Assembly: GCA_023663635.1 (NCBI GenBank)
Contig: JAMPHD010000016.1
Coordinates: 1-54,114 of the forward strand
Source: Acetatifactor muris
GTDB lineage: Bacteria > Bacillota > Clostridia > Lachnospirales > Lachnospiraceae
DNA: 54,114 nucleotides
Reading direction: 5' to 3'
Position numbers and translations under genes: made by a program. Of this stretch, positions 21,480 to 29,701 are shown piece by piece (positions within the stretch are counted from its first letter, which is position 1; every line of letters starts with the position of its first letter). The notes under the pieces were generated by a model. It was not told the DNA's origin, searched no databases, and saw nothing but the letters and a program-made list of their open reading frames with translations.

Positions 21480-21647
21480 GGCTTAGCTCCTCTTGTGTAT
21501 ATTGATTTCTTCGTTTTGTTTTTGCTTTTTCGATTATACACATTTTTGGTGCGTCGGTCAATGCTCTGCGGGATGCAATGAACGCCTGCAATGAACGCTT
21601 AGCCGATCGCAGCGTTTAACCGGCAATACCGAAATTCACAAAAGGGA

Positions 21648-21676
21648 TTTTCAGAATGGGAAAAGTGTGGTAAAAT
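21648..21676 (+). promoter_or_regulatory. Candidate promoter of the phosphohexomutase gene
   Basis: TTTTCA (21648-21653), 17 bases, TAAAAT (21671-21676). The -35 is weak. It is the best match in the divergent interval between the lipase and the mutase. Confidence 0.35.
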
Positions 21677-21755
21677 ATAGAAATCACAGGCGGTGCCGGA
21701 TTGACGCGCGGGCCGCCTAAACAGAAAGTGAAATAAAAAGGAGGAGGTAGTACAG

Positions 21756-23477
21756 ATGGGTTATATGGAGGAGTATAAGTTCTGGCTGGAGGATGATTAC
21801 TTTAATCAGGACACGAAGAACGAGCTGAAGGCCATCGAGGGGGACGCGGCGGAGATCGAGGAGCGCTTTTACAAGGAACTCGAGTTCGGCACGGGAGGAA
21901 TGCGCGGCATCATCGGCGCGGGCACCAACCGCATGAACATCTATACCGTCCGCAAGGCCACACAGGGTTTGGCCAATTTCATTCTCAAGCAGGGCACACA
22001 GGCCAAGGGGGTTGCCATCTCCTACGATAACCGCCGTATGTCCACGGAGTTTGCCGATGTGGCTGCGCTCTGTCTGGCGGCAAACGGCATCAAGGCGTAC
22101 ATCTTCGAGAGTCTCAGACCCACTCCCGAGCTTTCTTTCGCGCTGCGCACACTGGGATGCACCGCGGGGATCATGGTGACGGCGAGCCACAACCCTCCGG
22201 AGTACAACGGATACAAGGTATACTGGGAGGACGGCGCACAGGTCACCGCACCCAAGGATAAAGAGATCATCACGGAAGTGTTGAATATTACGGATTATCA
22301 CAGCTTAAAGACCATGGATAAGGACGAGGCCGTGAAGGCGGGGCTGTATCAGGTCATCGGCAAGGAGATTGATGACGCGTACATGGTGGAACTGAAGAAA
22401 CAGATCATCCATCCCGACATCATCGCGGAGGTGGCGAACGACATCAAGATCGTCTACACGCCGCTGTGCGGTACGGGTAACAAGCCCGTGCAGCGCGTGC
22501 TGTCCGAGCTCGGTTTCAAGAATGTGTATGTGGTGCCCGAGCAGGAGAATCCCGATCCCAATTTCACCACTTTGGAGTATCCCAACCCCGAGGATCCCAA
22601 GGCTTTCACCTATGCGCTGAATCTGGCTAAGGAGAAGGATGCCGACATCGTGCTGGCCACCGATCCCGACGCGGACCGTCTGGGCGTGTATGCCAAGGAC
22701 CGGAAGACGGGCGAATATGTGGCGTTCACCGGCAATATGTCCGGTATGCTCATCGCGGAGTACATTTTGAGGGAGAAGACCGCCACCGGAACCATGCCGG
22801 CCAATCCCGCCATGGTCACCACCATCGTGACCACCAACATGACTTTCCCCATCACCGCGGGTTATGGCGTGAAACTCATTGAGGTGCTGACGGGTTTCAA
22901 GTTCATCGGCGAGCAGATCAAACTCTTTGAGCAGACCGGCAGCAACAATTATGTGTTCGGTCTGGAGGAGTCCTACGGTTGTCTGGCGGGAACCCACGCC
23001 AGAGACAAAGATGCCATCGTGGCAGTGATGTGTCTGTGCGAGGTGGCCTCCTTCTGTAAGAAACAGGGCAAGACCCTCTGGGATATGATGTTGGAGATGT
23101 ACGAGAAATACGGATATTTCAAGGAGAGCCAGTACACCATCACCCTGAAGGGGATCGACGGCGCCAAGCAGATCGCGGAGATCATGGACAAATTGCGCAA
23201 GAATCCGCCCAAGGCTTTCGGCGATCTGAAGGTTCTGAAATTCCGCGACTATCAGGAGGATGTTGTGTTGGATATGGAGACCGGGGAGAAGACTTCCACC
23301 GGACTGCCCAGGTCCAATGTGCTCTATTTTGAGCTGCCCGACAACAACTGGTGCTGCGCGCGTCCTTCCGGCACGGAGCCCAAGATCAAGTTCTACATCG
23401 GCGTGAAGGGTGACAGCATCGAGGACGCGGCCGCCAAGAACGCCAAGCTGACCGAGGACATCAAGGCTTTGCTGTAA
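21756..23477 (+). CDS. Phosphoglucomutase / phosphomannomutase
   Basis: A 573-residue alpha-D-phosphohexomutase that interconverts hexose 1- and 6-phosphates, feeding nucleotide-sugar synthesis. The phosphoserine is S144 in TASHNPPEYNGYK. The metal loop is DPDADRLG, the sugar-binding loop is GLEESYG, and the phosphate-binding end is RPSGTEPKIKFYIGV. The length and FGTGGMRGIIG start match the Firmicutes PgcA type. AGGAGGAGG lies before ATG 21756. Fifteen bases separate it from a glycosyltransferase gene, so it likely leads a polysaccharide operon. Whether glucose or mannose phosphate is preferred cannot be told from motifs. Confidence 0.93.
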   Translation: MGYMEEYKFWLEDDYFNQDTKNELKAIEGDAAEIEERFYKELEFGTGGMRGIIGAGTNRMNIYTVRKATQGLANFILKQGTQAKGVAISYDNRRMSTEFADVAALCLAANGIKAYIFESLRPTPELSFALRTLGCTAGIMVTASHNPPEYNGYKVYWEDGAQVTAPKDKEIITEVLNITDYHSLKTMDKDEAVKAGLYQVIGKEIDDAYMVELKKQIIHPDIIAEVANDIKIVYTPLCGTGNKPVQRVLSELGFKNVYVVPEQENPDPNFTTLEYPNPEDPKAFTYALNLAKEKDADIVLATDPDADRLGVYAKDRKTGEYVAFTGNMSGMLIAEYILREKTATGTMPANPAMVTTIVTTNMTFPITAGYGVKLIEVLTGFKFIGEQIKLFEQTGSNNYVFGLEESYGCLAGTHARDKDAIVAVMCLCEVASFCKKQGKTLWDMMLEMYEKYGYFKESQYTITLKGIDGAKQIAEIMDKLRKNPPKAFGDLKVLKFRDYQEDVVLDMETGEKTSTGLPRSNVLYFELPDNNWCCARPSGTEPKIKFYIGVKGDSIEDAAAKNAKLTEDIKALL

Positions 23478-23491
23478 ATAAGGAGCAGACC

Positions 23492-24886
23492 ATGGGTGCG
23501 ATAAATCCGGCAAATTTCAAAAAGACCCTATATTATCTGCAGCGAAATGGTCTGCGTGATACATGGTATGCGGCAAGGGAGCGTTTGACACAGGGGAACG
23601 CTCCCTATGTCTATGAGCGCCCCTCCGCGGAGAGCTTGTCCGGGCAGCGGGAGACGGCGATCCGGGCGTTCGGGCCGGGAGGCGCTTATGAGGGTATCGC
23701 CTTCAGCGTTTTGGTGCCCGCCTACCGCACGCCGCGGCAGTATCTGCGGGATCTGATCCTCTCCGTGCAGGCGCAGAGCTATCCTTTTTGGGAGCTGATC
23801 CTGGCGGACGCAACGGAGGATGAGAGCGTAAAAGCCTGTGTGGAGGAGATGCGCAGGGATATTCCTGAATCTGAATCTCAAAAGCTGCGCTATATCCGCC
23901 TTCCCGACAACAAAGGCATCTCGGGCAATACCAATGAGGCGTTAAAACATGTCACAAATCCCTATGTGGCGCTCTTAGATCACGATGATCTGCTGACGCC
24001 GGACGCATTGTTCGAGATGGCGGAGGCGATCCGCGCCGGAAGGGAGAGCGGACAGAGTCCCATGTTGCTCTATTCCGATGAGGATAAATGTGATGAAACC
24101 GGTGAGAAATACTATGAACCCAACAAAAAAGAGGGGTTTAATTACGATTTAACACTGAGCAATAATTACATCTGTCATTTTATGGCGATGGAGAGCGGGC
24201 TGATCCGGACACTGCAATTTCGCTCCGGGTATGACGGAGCGCAGGACTATGATCTGATATTGCGCGCCGTGACAGAGCTTGGGATCCCACGCAGTCCGGA
24301 GAGGGAGAGGCTGATCCGGCATGTGCCGAAAGTGCTCTACCATTGGCGCTGTCATGAGGGCTCCACCGCGGCGAACCCCCGCAGCAAAGATTTTGCCTAT
24401 GAGGCCGGACGCAGGGCGCTGCAGGACCACGCGGATCAAAACGGCATACCCGCGAGAGCGGTTCCCCTCAAGCATCTGGGATTTTATCGGTTGGACTACC
24501 CGGGAGGGATATTGGCCGTAAGGCCTGATCTGGGCGCGGTGGGCGGCACCGTCGTCAGGCGGGGCAGGATCGCGGGAGGCAGGATGGACGCCGCGGGCCG
24601 GGTGTTTTATGCGGGGTTGCCCGTCCGCTACAGCGGAGAGCTCCACAGGGCGGTCCTCACCCAGGACGCGGAGGCCGTGGATATCCGCCGCGTTGCTCTG
24701 CGCGAGGAGCTGCATGAGCTTTTCAGGGAAGTGACGGGGGTGCCCTACCGGCGTATGCCGGACGGGGATTGGTTCGATGTGTCCCTGCTGCCCCCGGACA
24801 CGGACTATGCGGCATTGAGCCTTGCGTTATGCCGCGCCGTGAGAGAGAGGGGATTTCGGATTCTGTGGTATCCCGGAGGACATTAG
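23492..24886 (+). CDS. Family 2 glycosyltransferase
   Basis: A 464-residue protein. An N-terminal 60-residue leader precedes the GT-A domain, which begins at FSVLVPAYRTP. The metal-binding motif is DHDD in NPYVALLDHDDLLTPDALFE; a second acid motif is YSDEDKCDE. GYDGAQDYDLILRAV supplies the acceptor-site Asp. No membrane helix is visible, so it acts at the cytosolic face on a lipid-linked acceptor. The part after about 320 (DLGAVGGTVVRRGRIAGG) resembles the end of larger glycan-chain transferases. AAGGAG precedes the ATG. It is coupled to the next glycosyltransferase with one base between stop and start. Sugar donor unknown. Confidence 0.88.
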   Translation: MGAINPANFKKTLYYLQRNGLRDTWYAARERLTQGNAPYVYERPSAESLSGQRETAIRAFGPGGAYEGIAFSVLVPAYRTPRQYLRDLILSVQAQSYPFWELILADATEDESVKACVEEMRRDIPESESQKLRYIRLPDNKGISGNTNEALKHVTNPYVALLDHDDLLTPDALFEMAEAIRAGRESGQSPMLLYSDEDKCDETGEKYYEPNKKEGFNYDLTLSNNYICHFMAMESGLIRTLQFRSGYDGAQDYDLILRAVTELGIPRSPERERLIRHVPKVLYHWRCHEGSTAANPRSKDFAYEAGRRALQDHADQNGIPARAVPLKHLGFYRLDYPGGILAVRPDLGAVGGTVVRRGRIAGGRMDAAGRVFYAGLPVRYSGELHRAVLTQDAEAVDIRRVALREELHELFREVTGVPYRRMPDGDWFDVSLLPPDTDYAALSLALCRAVRERGFRILWYPGGH

Positions 24887-24887
24887 A

Positions 24888-25871
24888 ATGAAAGCATCAA
24901 AGATAACAGTTGTTATTCCAAATTATAACGGCATCCGCTATCTGAAAGATTGTCTGGAGACCCTCTATGCGCAGGAACCGGGCACTCCCGCCTTTGATGT
25001 GACGGTGGTGGACAATGGCTCCGCGGACGGCAGCCCGGAGATGGCGGAGCGTTTCTTTCCCGATACCCGTATGATCCGTCTGTCGGAGAATACGGGCTTT
25101 TGTCATGCGGTGAATGTGGGCATCCGGGAGTCCGGCAGTCCGTATATCATTTTGCTCAACAATGACACGAAGGTGCGGCCGGGCTTTGTGAAGGCGCTCT
25201 ATGAGGCCATACGGCGGGACGGGCGGATCTTCTCCGTCAGCGCCAAGATGCTGATGTGGGACAGGCCCGGATTGGTGGACGACGCCGGGGACAGGTACAA
25301 TGCTTTGGGATGGGCCTATGCCAGAGGAAAGGGCAGACCTGCCGGGGAATATGACCGCGCCGTGCCCGTTTTCTCCGCCTGCGGCGGCGCGGCCATCTAC
25401 AGGCGGAATGTCTTGGAGCGGCTCGGTCTGTTTGACGAATTGCATTTTGCCTACCTGGAGGATCTGGATCTGGGCTACAGGGCGCGTTTGCACGGATATC
25501 GGAATCTCTATGCCCCGGGGGCGGAGGTGGTCCATTTCGGCAGCGCCTCCACGGGCTCCCGCTACAACGCGCGCAAGACGGGACTCGCCGCCGCCAATAA
25601 CATCTATGTGATCTATAAAAATATGCCGACGCTGCAGATTCTCTGGAACCTGCCCTTTCTTGTGACGGGTTTTGCGGTCAAGTGGCTGTTTTTTGTCCGA
25701 AAGGGGATGGGGATCCTCTATCTGCAAGGCCTGGCGGAGGGCGTCAGACGCTGCGCGAGTCCCGAAGGCCGCGCCCGCAAAGTGCCTTTTCGACGGAAAA
25801 ATCTGACAAATTATCTCAAAATACAGTGGGAACTGTATGTGAATCTCATAAGGTTTTTCTTCAAAAATTAA
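24888..25871 (+). CDS. Family 2 glycosyltransferase (rhamnosyltransferase-like)
   Basis: A 327-residue GT-A enzyme starting with ITVVIPNYNGIRYLKDCLE. The nucleotide-binding Asp is in VVDNGSADGSPE and the DxD-type site is NNDTKVRPG. YLEDLDLGYRARLHGYRN carries the catalytic-type acids. The layout and SENTGFCHAVNVGI match the WbbL/RfbF-like rhamnosyltransferase group. The C-terminal 70 residues contain a hydrophobic segment (ILWNLPFLVTGFAVKWLFF) and basic residues, so it is probably bound to the membrane. It is translationally coupled to the gene before. Rhamnose as donor fits the rfbD gene at 16873 but is inference. Confidence 0.85.
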   Translation: MKASKITVVIPNYNGIRYLKDCLETLYAQEPGTPAFDVTVVDNGSADGSPEMAERFFPDTRMIRLSENTGFCHAVNVGIRESGSPYIILLNNDTKVRPGFVKALYEAIRRDGRIFSVSAKMLMWDRPGLVDDAGDRYNALGWAYARGKGRPAGEYDRAVPVFSACGGAAIYRRNVLERLGLFDELHFAYLEDLDLGYRARLHGYRNLYAPGAEVVHFGSASTGSRYNARKTGLAAANNIYVIYKNMPTLQILWNLPFLVTGFAVKWLFFVRKGMGILYLQGLAEGVRRCASPEGRARKVPFRRKNLTNYLKIQWELYVNLIRFFFKN

Positions 25872-26003
25872 CAGGCCGCCTCTCTGATAAGATCGTCCAA
25901 AAAGCGGATACTATGTAGGGAGAAACGTTCCGGATCCTCACATCAGAACAGGTTCACCCAAATTCTTATGATTTCTTAAGAATTGACTTCATAAATACTT
26001 AAG

Positions 26004-26032
26004 TTGACGATATATGGGTGTTCTTGTAAAAT
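26004..26032 (+). promoter_or_regulatory. Sigma-A promoter of the polyprenyl sugar transferase gene
   Basis: TTGACG (26004-26009), 17 bases, TAAAAT (26027-26032). It gives a leader of about 30 bases and separates this unit from the glycosyltransferases upstream. The rest of 25872-26003 shows no gene. Confidence 0.75.
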
Positions 26033-26069
26033 ATGACATGGGTACAGAGCGCTTTTGAGGATGGTGCTT

Positions 26070-27476
26070 ATGATAAGAGACAATCAGAAGGTGTTCAACA
26101 GATTGCTGGTCATATTGGATGCAGCGATTATTGCTGTTTCCTTTATGTCTGCTTATTTTTTAAAATTTTATGTCCTGAATGACGGGCCCGGGCCGGGAGT
26201 TTTGCCGGTGGAGGATTATCTGTATCTTCTGTTGTTCCTTGTGCCGGGATTTGTCTTTTTGTATTACAGATGCGGCGTCTACGCGCCCAAGCGCACCGTG
26301 CGCCGCAGATTCGAGATTTACGGTATCATTCAGGCGAACACCCTCGGTCTCGCCGCCATGATCATTCTGCTCTACATGGTCGTGAAAGAGATCAACTACT
26401 CCCGCTCCGTGATCATGTTCTTCTATATGTTGAACATTTTTCTCACGAGCTGTCTGCGCATCGTGCTGCGCAAGGGTCTTCAGACCATGCGGCGCAAGGG
26501 ATACAATCTAAAGCACATTCTTCTGATAGGATATTCCAGAGCGGCGGAGGAATATATCAACCGTCTGCAGGACAACCCGCAGTGGGGCTATGTGGTGTGC
26601 GGCATCCTTGATGACCATATTCCCGCGGGAACGCTCTACAGGGGCGTAAAGGTTTTGGGGACGCTCGGCAATCTGGAGATCATTCTGCCGGAGAACAAAT
26701 TGGATGAGATAGCCATCACACTGGCGCTCAAGGATTATGACGATCTGGCCTATATTGTGAATGTCTGTGAGAAATCGGGCGTTCACACCAAGTTTATACC
26801 GGACTACAACAGTCTGATCCCCACGAAACCCTATACGGAGGATCTGATGGGATTGCCGGTGATCAATATCCGCTATGTTCCGCTGACCAATACGGGCAAC
26901 AAGGTGGTCAAAAGGATTGTGGACGTGGCGGGTTCTCTTTTGGGCATTATCATCACATCGCCCATTATGTTGGCCTGTGCCATCGCGGTGAAATGGAGCA
27001 GTCCGGGCCCCGTGATCTTCAAGCAGGAGCGGGTGGGACTGCACAACAAACCTTTCTATATGTATAAGTTCCGCAGTATGGAACTGCAGACGCCGGGCAG
27101 AGAGAAGAAGGCTTGGACGGTGAAGGATGATCCCCGGGTCACTTCCGTGGGCAAAGTGCTCAGATGCACCAGTCTGGACGAGCTGCCGCAGTTGTTCAAT
27201 ATCCTGAAGGGAGATATGAGCCTTGTGGGACCCAGACCGGAGCGGCCGCATTTTGTGGAGAAGTTTAGGGAGGAGATCCCCCGTTATATGGTCAAGCATC
27301 AGGTGCGCCCAGGGCTGACCGGATGGGCGCAGGTGAACGGGCTGAGAGGAGATACCTCCATACGCAAGAGAATTGAATATGACATCTATTATATTGAAAA
27401 TTGGACCTTGGGGTTTGACATAAAGATCATTTTCCTCACATTTTTTACGGGATTTATCAATAAAAACGCATATTGA
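26070..27476 (+). CDS. Undecaprenyl-phosphate sugar phosphotransferase (WbaP/CpsE type)
   Basis: A 468-residue membrane enzyme that starts a polysaccharide by moving sugar-1-phosphate onto undecaprenyl phosphate. The first 130 residues hold four to five membrane helices. A cytosolic CoA-binding-like domain follows (HILLIGYSRAAEEYI). After a further helix (about 290-315) comes the bacterial sugar transferase domain with KQERVGLHNKPFYMYKFRSM, SLDELPQLFNILKGDMSLVGPRPE and RPGLTGWAQVNG. Of several nearby in-frame starts, ATG 26070 is best because TGAGGA lies nine bases before it. The LCP gene follows after 25 bases, which fits a shared role in making and attaching a wall glycan. Confidence 0.92.
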   Translation: MIRDNQKVFNRLLVILDAAIIAVSFMSAYFLKFYVLNDGPGPGVLPVEDYLYLLLFLVPGFVFLYYRCGVYAPKRTVRRRFEIYGIIQANTLGLAAMIILLYMVVKEINYSRSVIMFFYMLNIFLTSCLRIVLRKGLQTMRRKGYNLKHILLIGYSRAAEEYINRLQDNPQWGYVVCGILDDHIPAGTLYRGVKVLGTLGNLEIILPENKLDEIAITLALKDYDDLAYIVNVCEKSGVHTKFIPDYNSLIPTKPYTEDLMGLPVINIRYVPLTNTGNKVVKRIVDVAGSLLGIIITSPIMLACAIAVKWSSPGPVIFKQERVGLHNKPFYMYKFRSMELQTPGREKKAWTVKDDPRVTSVGKVLRCTSLDELPQLFNILKGDMSLVGPRPERPHFVEKFREEIPRYMVKHQVRPGLTGWAQVNGLRGDTSIRKRIEYDIYYIENWTLGFDIKIIFLTFFTGFINKNAY

Positions 27477-27501
27477 TGCAGATGAAGGAGACAAAAGGGT
27501 T

Positions 27502-28695
27502 ATGGCAGGAAATTCCAAAGGAAACACGGCAACAGGAAACGCACGGAAGAGCAAGAGCAGGAGCAAAAATAAGATGATCATTTTTGCCATTGAGATATTC
27601 CTGATTCTCATCATGCTTGCGGTTCTTTTTCTGGTGATGGTCTCGGGCAACAAGGGCCCCAAGGTGGTGGAGTTGGATCCCGATGATCTGGGCATTAACG
27701 AGGATGTGTTGGCGAGCCGGAATCAGGGCGCCAATGAGGCGGTGGTCAACCCCGGCGAGATCGCGTCGGGCGGCTATATGAATATCGCCCTGTTCGGCGT
27801 AGATGCCACTACTACCAATCAGCTTTACAAGAACAGTCGAAGCGACTGTACCATGATCGCGAGTATCAACATGGACACCGGCGACATCAAGCTCGTGAGC
27901 GTATATCGCGACACCTATCTGAATCTGGGAACGGATACCTACAATAAATGTAATCACGCTTATTCCAACGGCGGCGCGCAACAGGCGATCAAGATGCTTA
28001 ACATGAATCTGGACATGGACATCACCAATTTCATCGCCGTGAACTACAGAGCTCTGATAGACCTGATCGACGGTCTGGGCGGTATCTATATCGATGTGGA
28101 CAAGAATGAACTGAGAGACATCAACAACTATCAGATCAGTATCATCTGTGAGCAGACCAAACATACGGAGACGGATTCCTATGGCCGTTACACCTATGTG
28201 CCCGGTGAGAAGGACGGTTACTATCCCGTACAGGAGACCGGTTATCAGAAACTGAACGGTCTGCAGGCCACTGCCTACTGTCGTATCCGTAAGTCTCTCG
28301 CCGGCGGTGATTTCGACCGAGCCGCCAATCAGCGAGAGGTGATCAAGGCGATCGAGGAACAGGCCAAGAAGACCGATCTGGCCACTCTGACCAAGGTATT
28401 TAACACGGTGATCGATGAGATATACACGAATCTGAACAGCGATGATCTTTTGGATCTGTTGGGCAATATCAATAACTATCGCATCGTGGAAGAGGGAGGT
28501 TTCCCTGAGGAGTCCATGGTCACCACCGCCAACATCGGCGCGAAAGGCAGCGTGGTCATTCCTCTGGATCTGGAGGCCAATGTGGAGTGGCTGCACGAGT
28601 TCCTGTTTGAGGATGATGATTATTCCGTGTCCGATACGGTGAAGGAATGCGGCAGTCAGATCAAGACGGACACATCCAAATATCTGAACCGTTAG
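27502..28695 (+). CDS. LytR-CpsA-Psr (LCP) family glycopolymer ligase
   Basis: A 397-residue protein with a short basic cytosolic tail, one membrane helix at about 28-50 (IIFAIEIFLILIMLAVLFL) and an extracellular LCP domain. Family signatures are NIALFGVD, RSDCTMIASINMDTG, SVYRDTYLNLG, and CRIRKSLAGGDFDRAANQREV, with the Arg and Asp residues that bind the pyrophosphate of lipid-linked glycan. LCP enzymes move a glycan from undecaprenyl pyrophosphate to peptidoglycan. It follows the initiating transferase by 25 bases and is closed by a hairpin. Confidence 0.92.
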   Translation: MAGNSKGNTATGNARKSKSRSKNKMIIFAIEIFLILIMLAVLFLVMVSGNKGPKVVELDPDDLGINEDVLASRNQGANEAVVNPGEIASGGYMNIALFGVDATTTNQLYKNSRSDCTMIASINMDTGDIKLVSVYRDTYLNLGTDTYNKCNHAYSNGGAQQAIKMLNMNLDMDITNFIAVNYRALIDLIDGLGGIYIDVDKNELRDINNYQISIICEQTKHTETDSYGRYTYVPGEKDGYYPVQETGYQKLNGLQATAYCRIRKSLAGGDFDRAANQREVIKAIEEQAKKTDLATLTKVFNTVIDEIYTNLNSDDLLDLLGNINNYRIVEEGGFPEESMVTTANIGAKGSVVIPLDLEANVEWLHEFLFEDDDYSVSDTVKECGSQIKTDTSKYLNR

Positions 28696-28708
28696 AAAAG
28701 TCCAAGGC

Positions 28709-28743
28709 AAAGGGGAGCTTGTGGTGAACAGGTTCCCCTTTTA
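28709..28743 (+). terminator. Hairpin terminator or attenuator after the LCP gene
   Basis: AAAGGGGAG CTTGT (28709-28722) pairs with ACAGG TTCCCCTTT (28728-28741) around loop GGTGA, a stem of about 14 pairs with wobble pairs, followed by a short T run. It ends only 17 bases before the next ATG, so it may reduce rather than end transcription. Confidence 0.65.
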
Positions 28744-28759
28744 TATAAGGGGTGGCATC

Positions 28760-29683
28760 ATGGAAATTGACATTATCATTCCGCTGTATAAGCCGGGCAG
28801 GGAACTGTTCACTCTCCTGGATCTGTTGGAGGGTCAGAGCGTTCCCATACACGACATCATTTTGATGAATACCGAGGAAAAATATTTTGAACAGTTGACC
28901 TATGGAACGGATTTTAATCGCAGATACAAAAACGTCCGGGTATTTCATCTCTCCAAGAGGGAGTTTGACCACGGGCGCACCCGCAGGAGTGCCGTCGCCA
29001 AATCCTCGGCGGATATCTTTGTGATGATGACTCAGGACGCCGTCCCCACGGATGCCTGTCTGGTGGAGAGGCTCATATCCTGCCTGACCGGGGATGTGGC
29101 GGTGGCCTATGCCCGCCAGATTCCCGGGGAGCGAAGTTCCGTGTTGGAGCGGTTTAGCAGACAGTTCAACTATCCGGACAAGTCCTGCGTCAAATCGGGA
29201 AAAGATCTGGACAGGCTCGGCATCAAGACTTATTTTTGCTCCAATGTATGCGCGGCCTACAGACGGGATATCTATGACCGATTGGGCGGATTCGTCAAGC
29301 GGGCGATCTTTAACGAGGACATGATCTATGCCGCCACTGCCGTGGGAGCGGGCTACAGTATCGCCTATGAGGCGCGGGCCGAGGTCGTTCATTCCCACGA
29401 CTACAGTTGCGGGCAGCAGTTTCACCGCAATTTCGATCTGGGTGTGTCCCAGGCAAGGCATCCGGAGATTTTTGACGGCGTGAGATCCGAGTCGGAGGGG
29501 CTGCGCATGGTAAAGGCGGCGGTGTCATATCTTAGAGAGAACCGGTTGCGGAGGAAGATCCCTTATTTTTATCTGCAATGTTTTTGTAAATACGCGGGGT
29601 ATCTTTTGGGAAAACATTACAGGATACTGCCCCGCGGACTGGTGTTGGCATGTACCGCCAGCCCGAATTTTTGGAAACAATGA
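28760..29683 (+). CDS. Family 2 glycosyltransferase (rhamnosyltransferase-like)
   Basis: A 307-residue GT-A enzyme beginning MEIDIIIPLYKPGRELFTLL. It shows HLSKREFDHGRTRRSAV and MMTQDAVP in place of the more usual DxD segment, both typical of the rhamnosyltransferase branch. NEDMIYAATAVGAGYSIAYE holds the catalytic acid and HSHDYSCGQQFHRNFDLG is a late conserved block. ATG 28760 is preferred to an in-frame GTG at 28721 because AAGGGGTGG lies just before it and the GTG sits inside the terminator hairpin. It is followed by glmS after 18 bases. Rhamnose as donor is likely but unproven. Confidence 0.85.
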   Translation: MEIDIIIPLYKPGRELFTLLDLLEGQSVPIHDIILMNTEEKYFEQLTYGTDFNRRYKNVRVFHLSKREFDHGRTRRSAVAKSSADIFVMMTQDAVPTDACLVERLISCLTGDVAVAYARQIPGERSSVLERFSRQFNYPDKSCVKSGKDLDRLGIKTYFCSNVCAAYRRDIYDRLGGFVKRAIFNEDMIYAATAVGAGYSIAYEARAEVVHSHDYSCGQQFHRNFDLGVSQARHPEIFDGVRSESEGLRMVKAAVSYLRENRLRRKIPYFYLQCFCKYAGYLLGKHYRILPRGLVLACTASPNFWKQ

Positions 29684-29701
29684 TCAAATGGAGGATTGGA
29701 T

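Noticed and set aside
24149..24715. Minus-strand frame within the glycosyltransferase gene
   Set aside because: It is antisense to a gene with clear GT2 motifs and has no motif of its own.
29684..29701. glmS ribozyme before glmS
   Set aside because: Only 18 bases lie between the glycosyltransferase stop and the glmS start, too few for the ribozyme, and no core sequence was seen.
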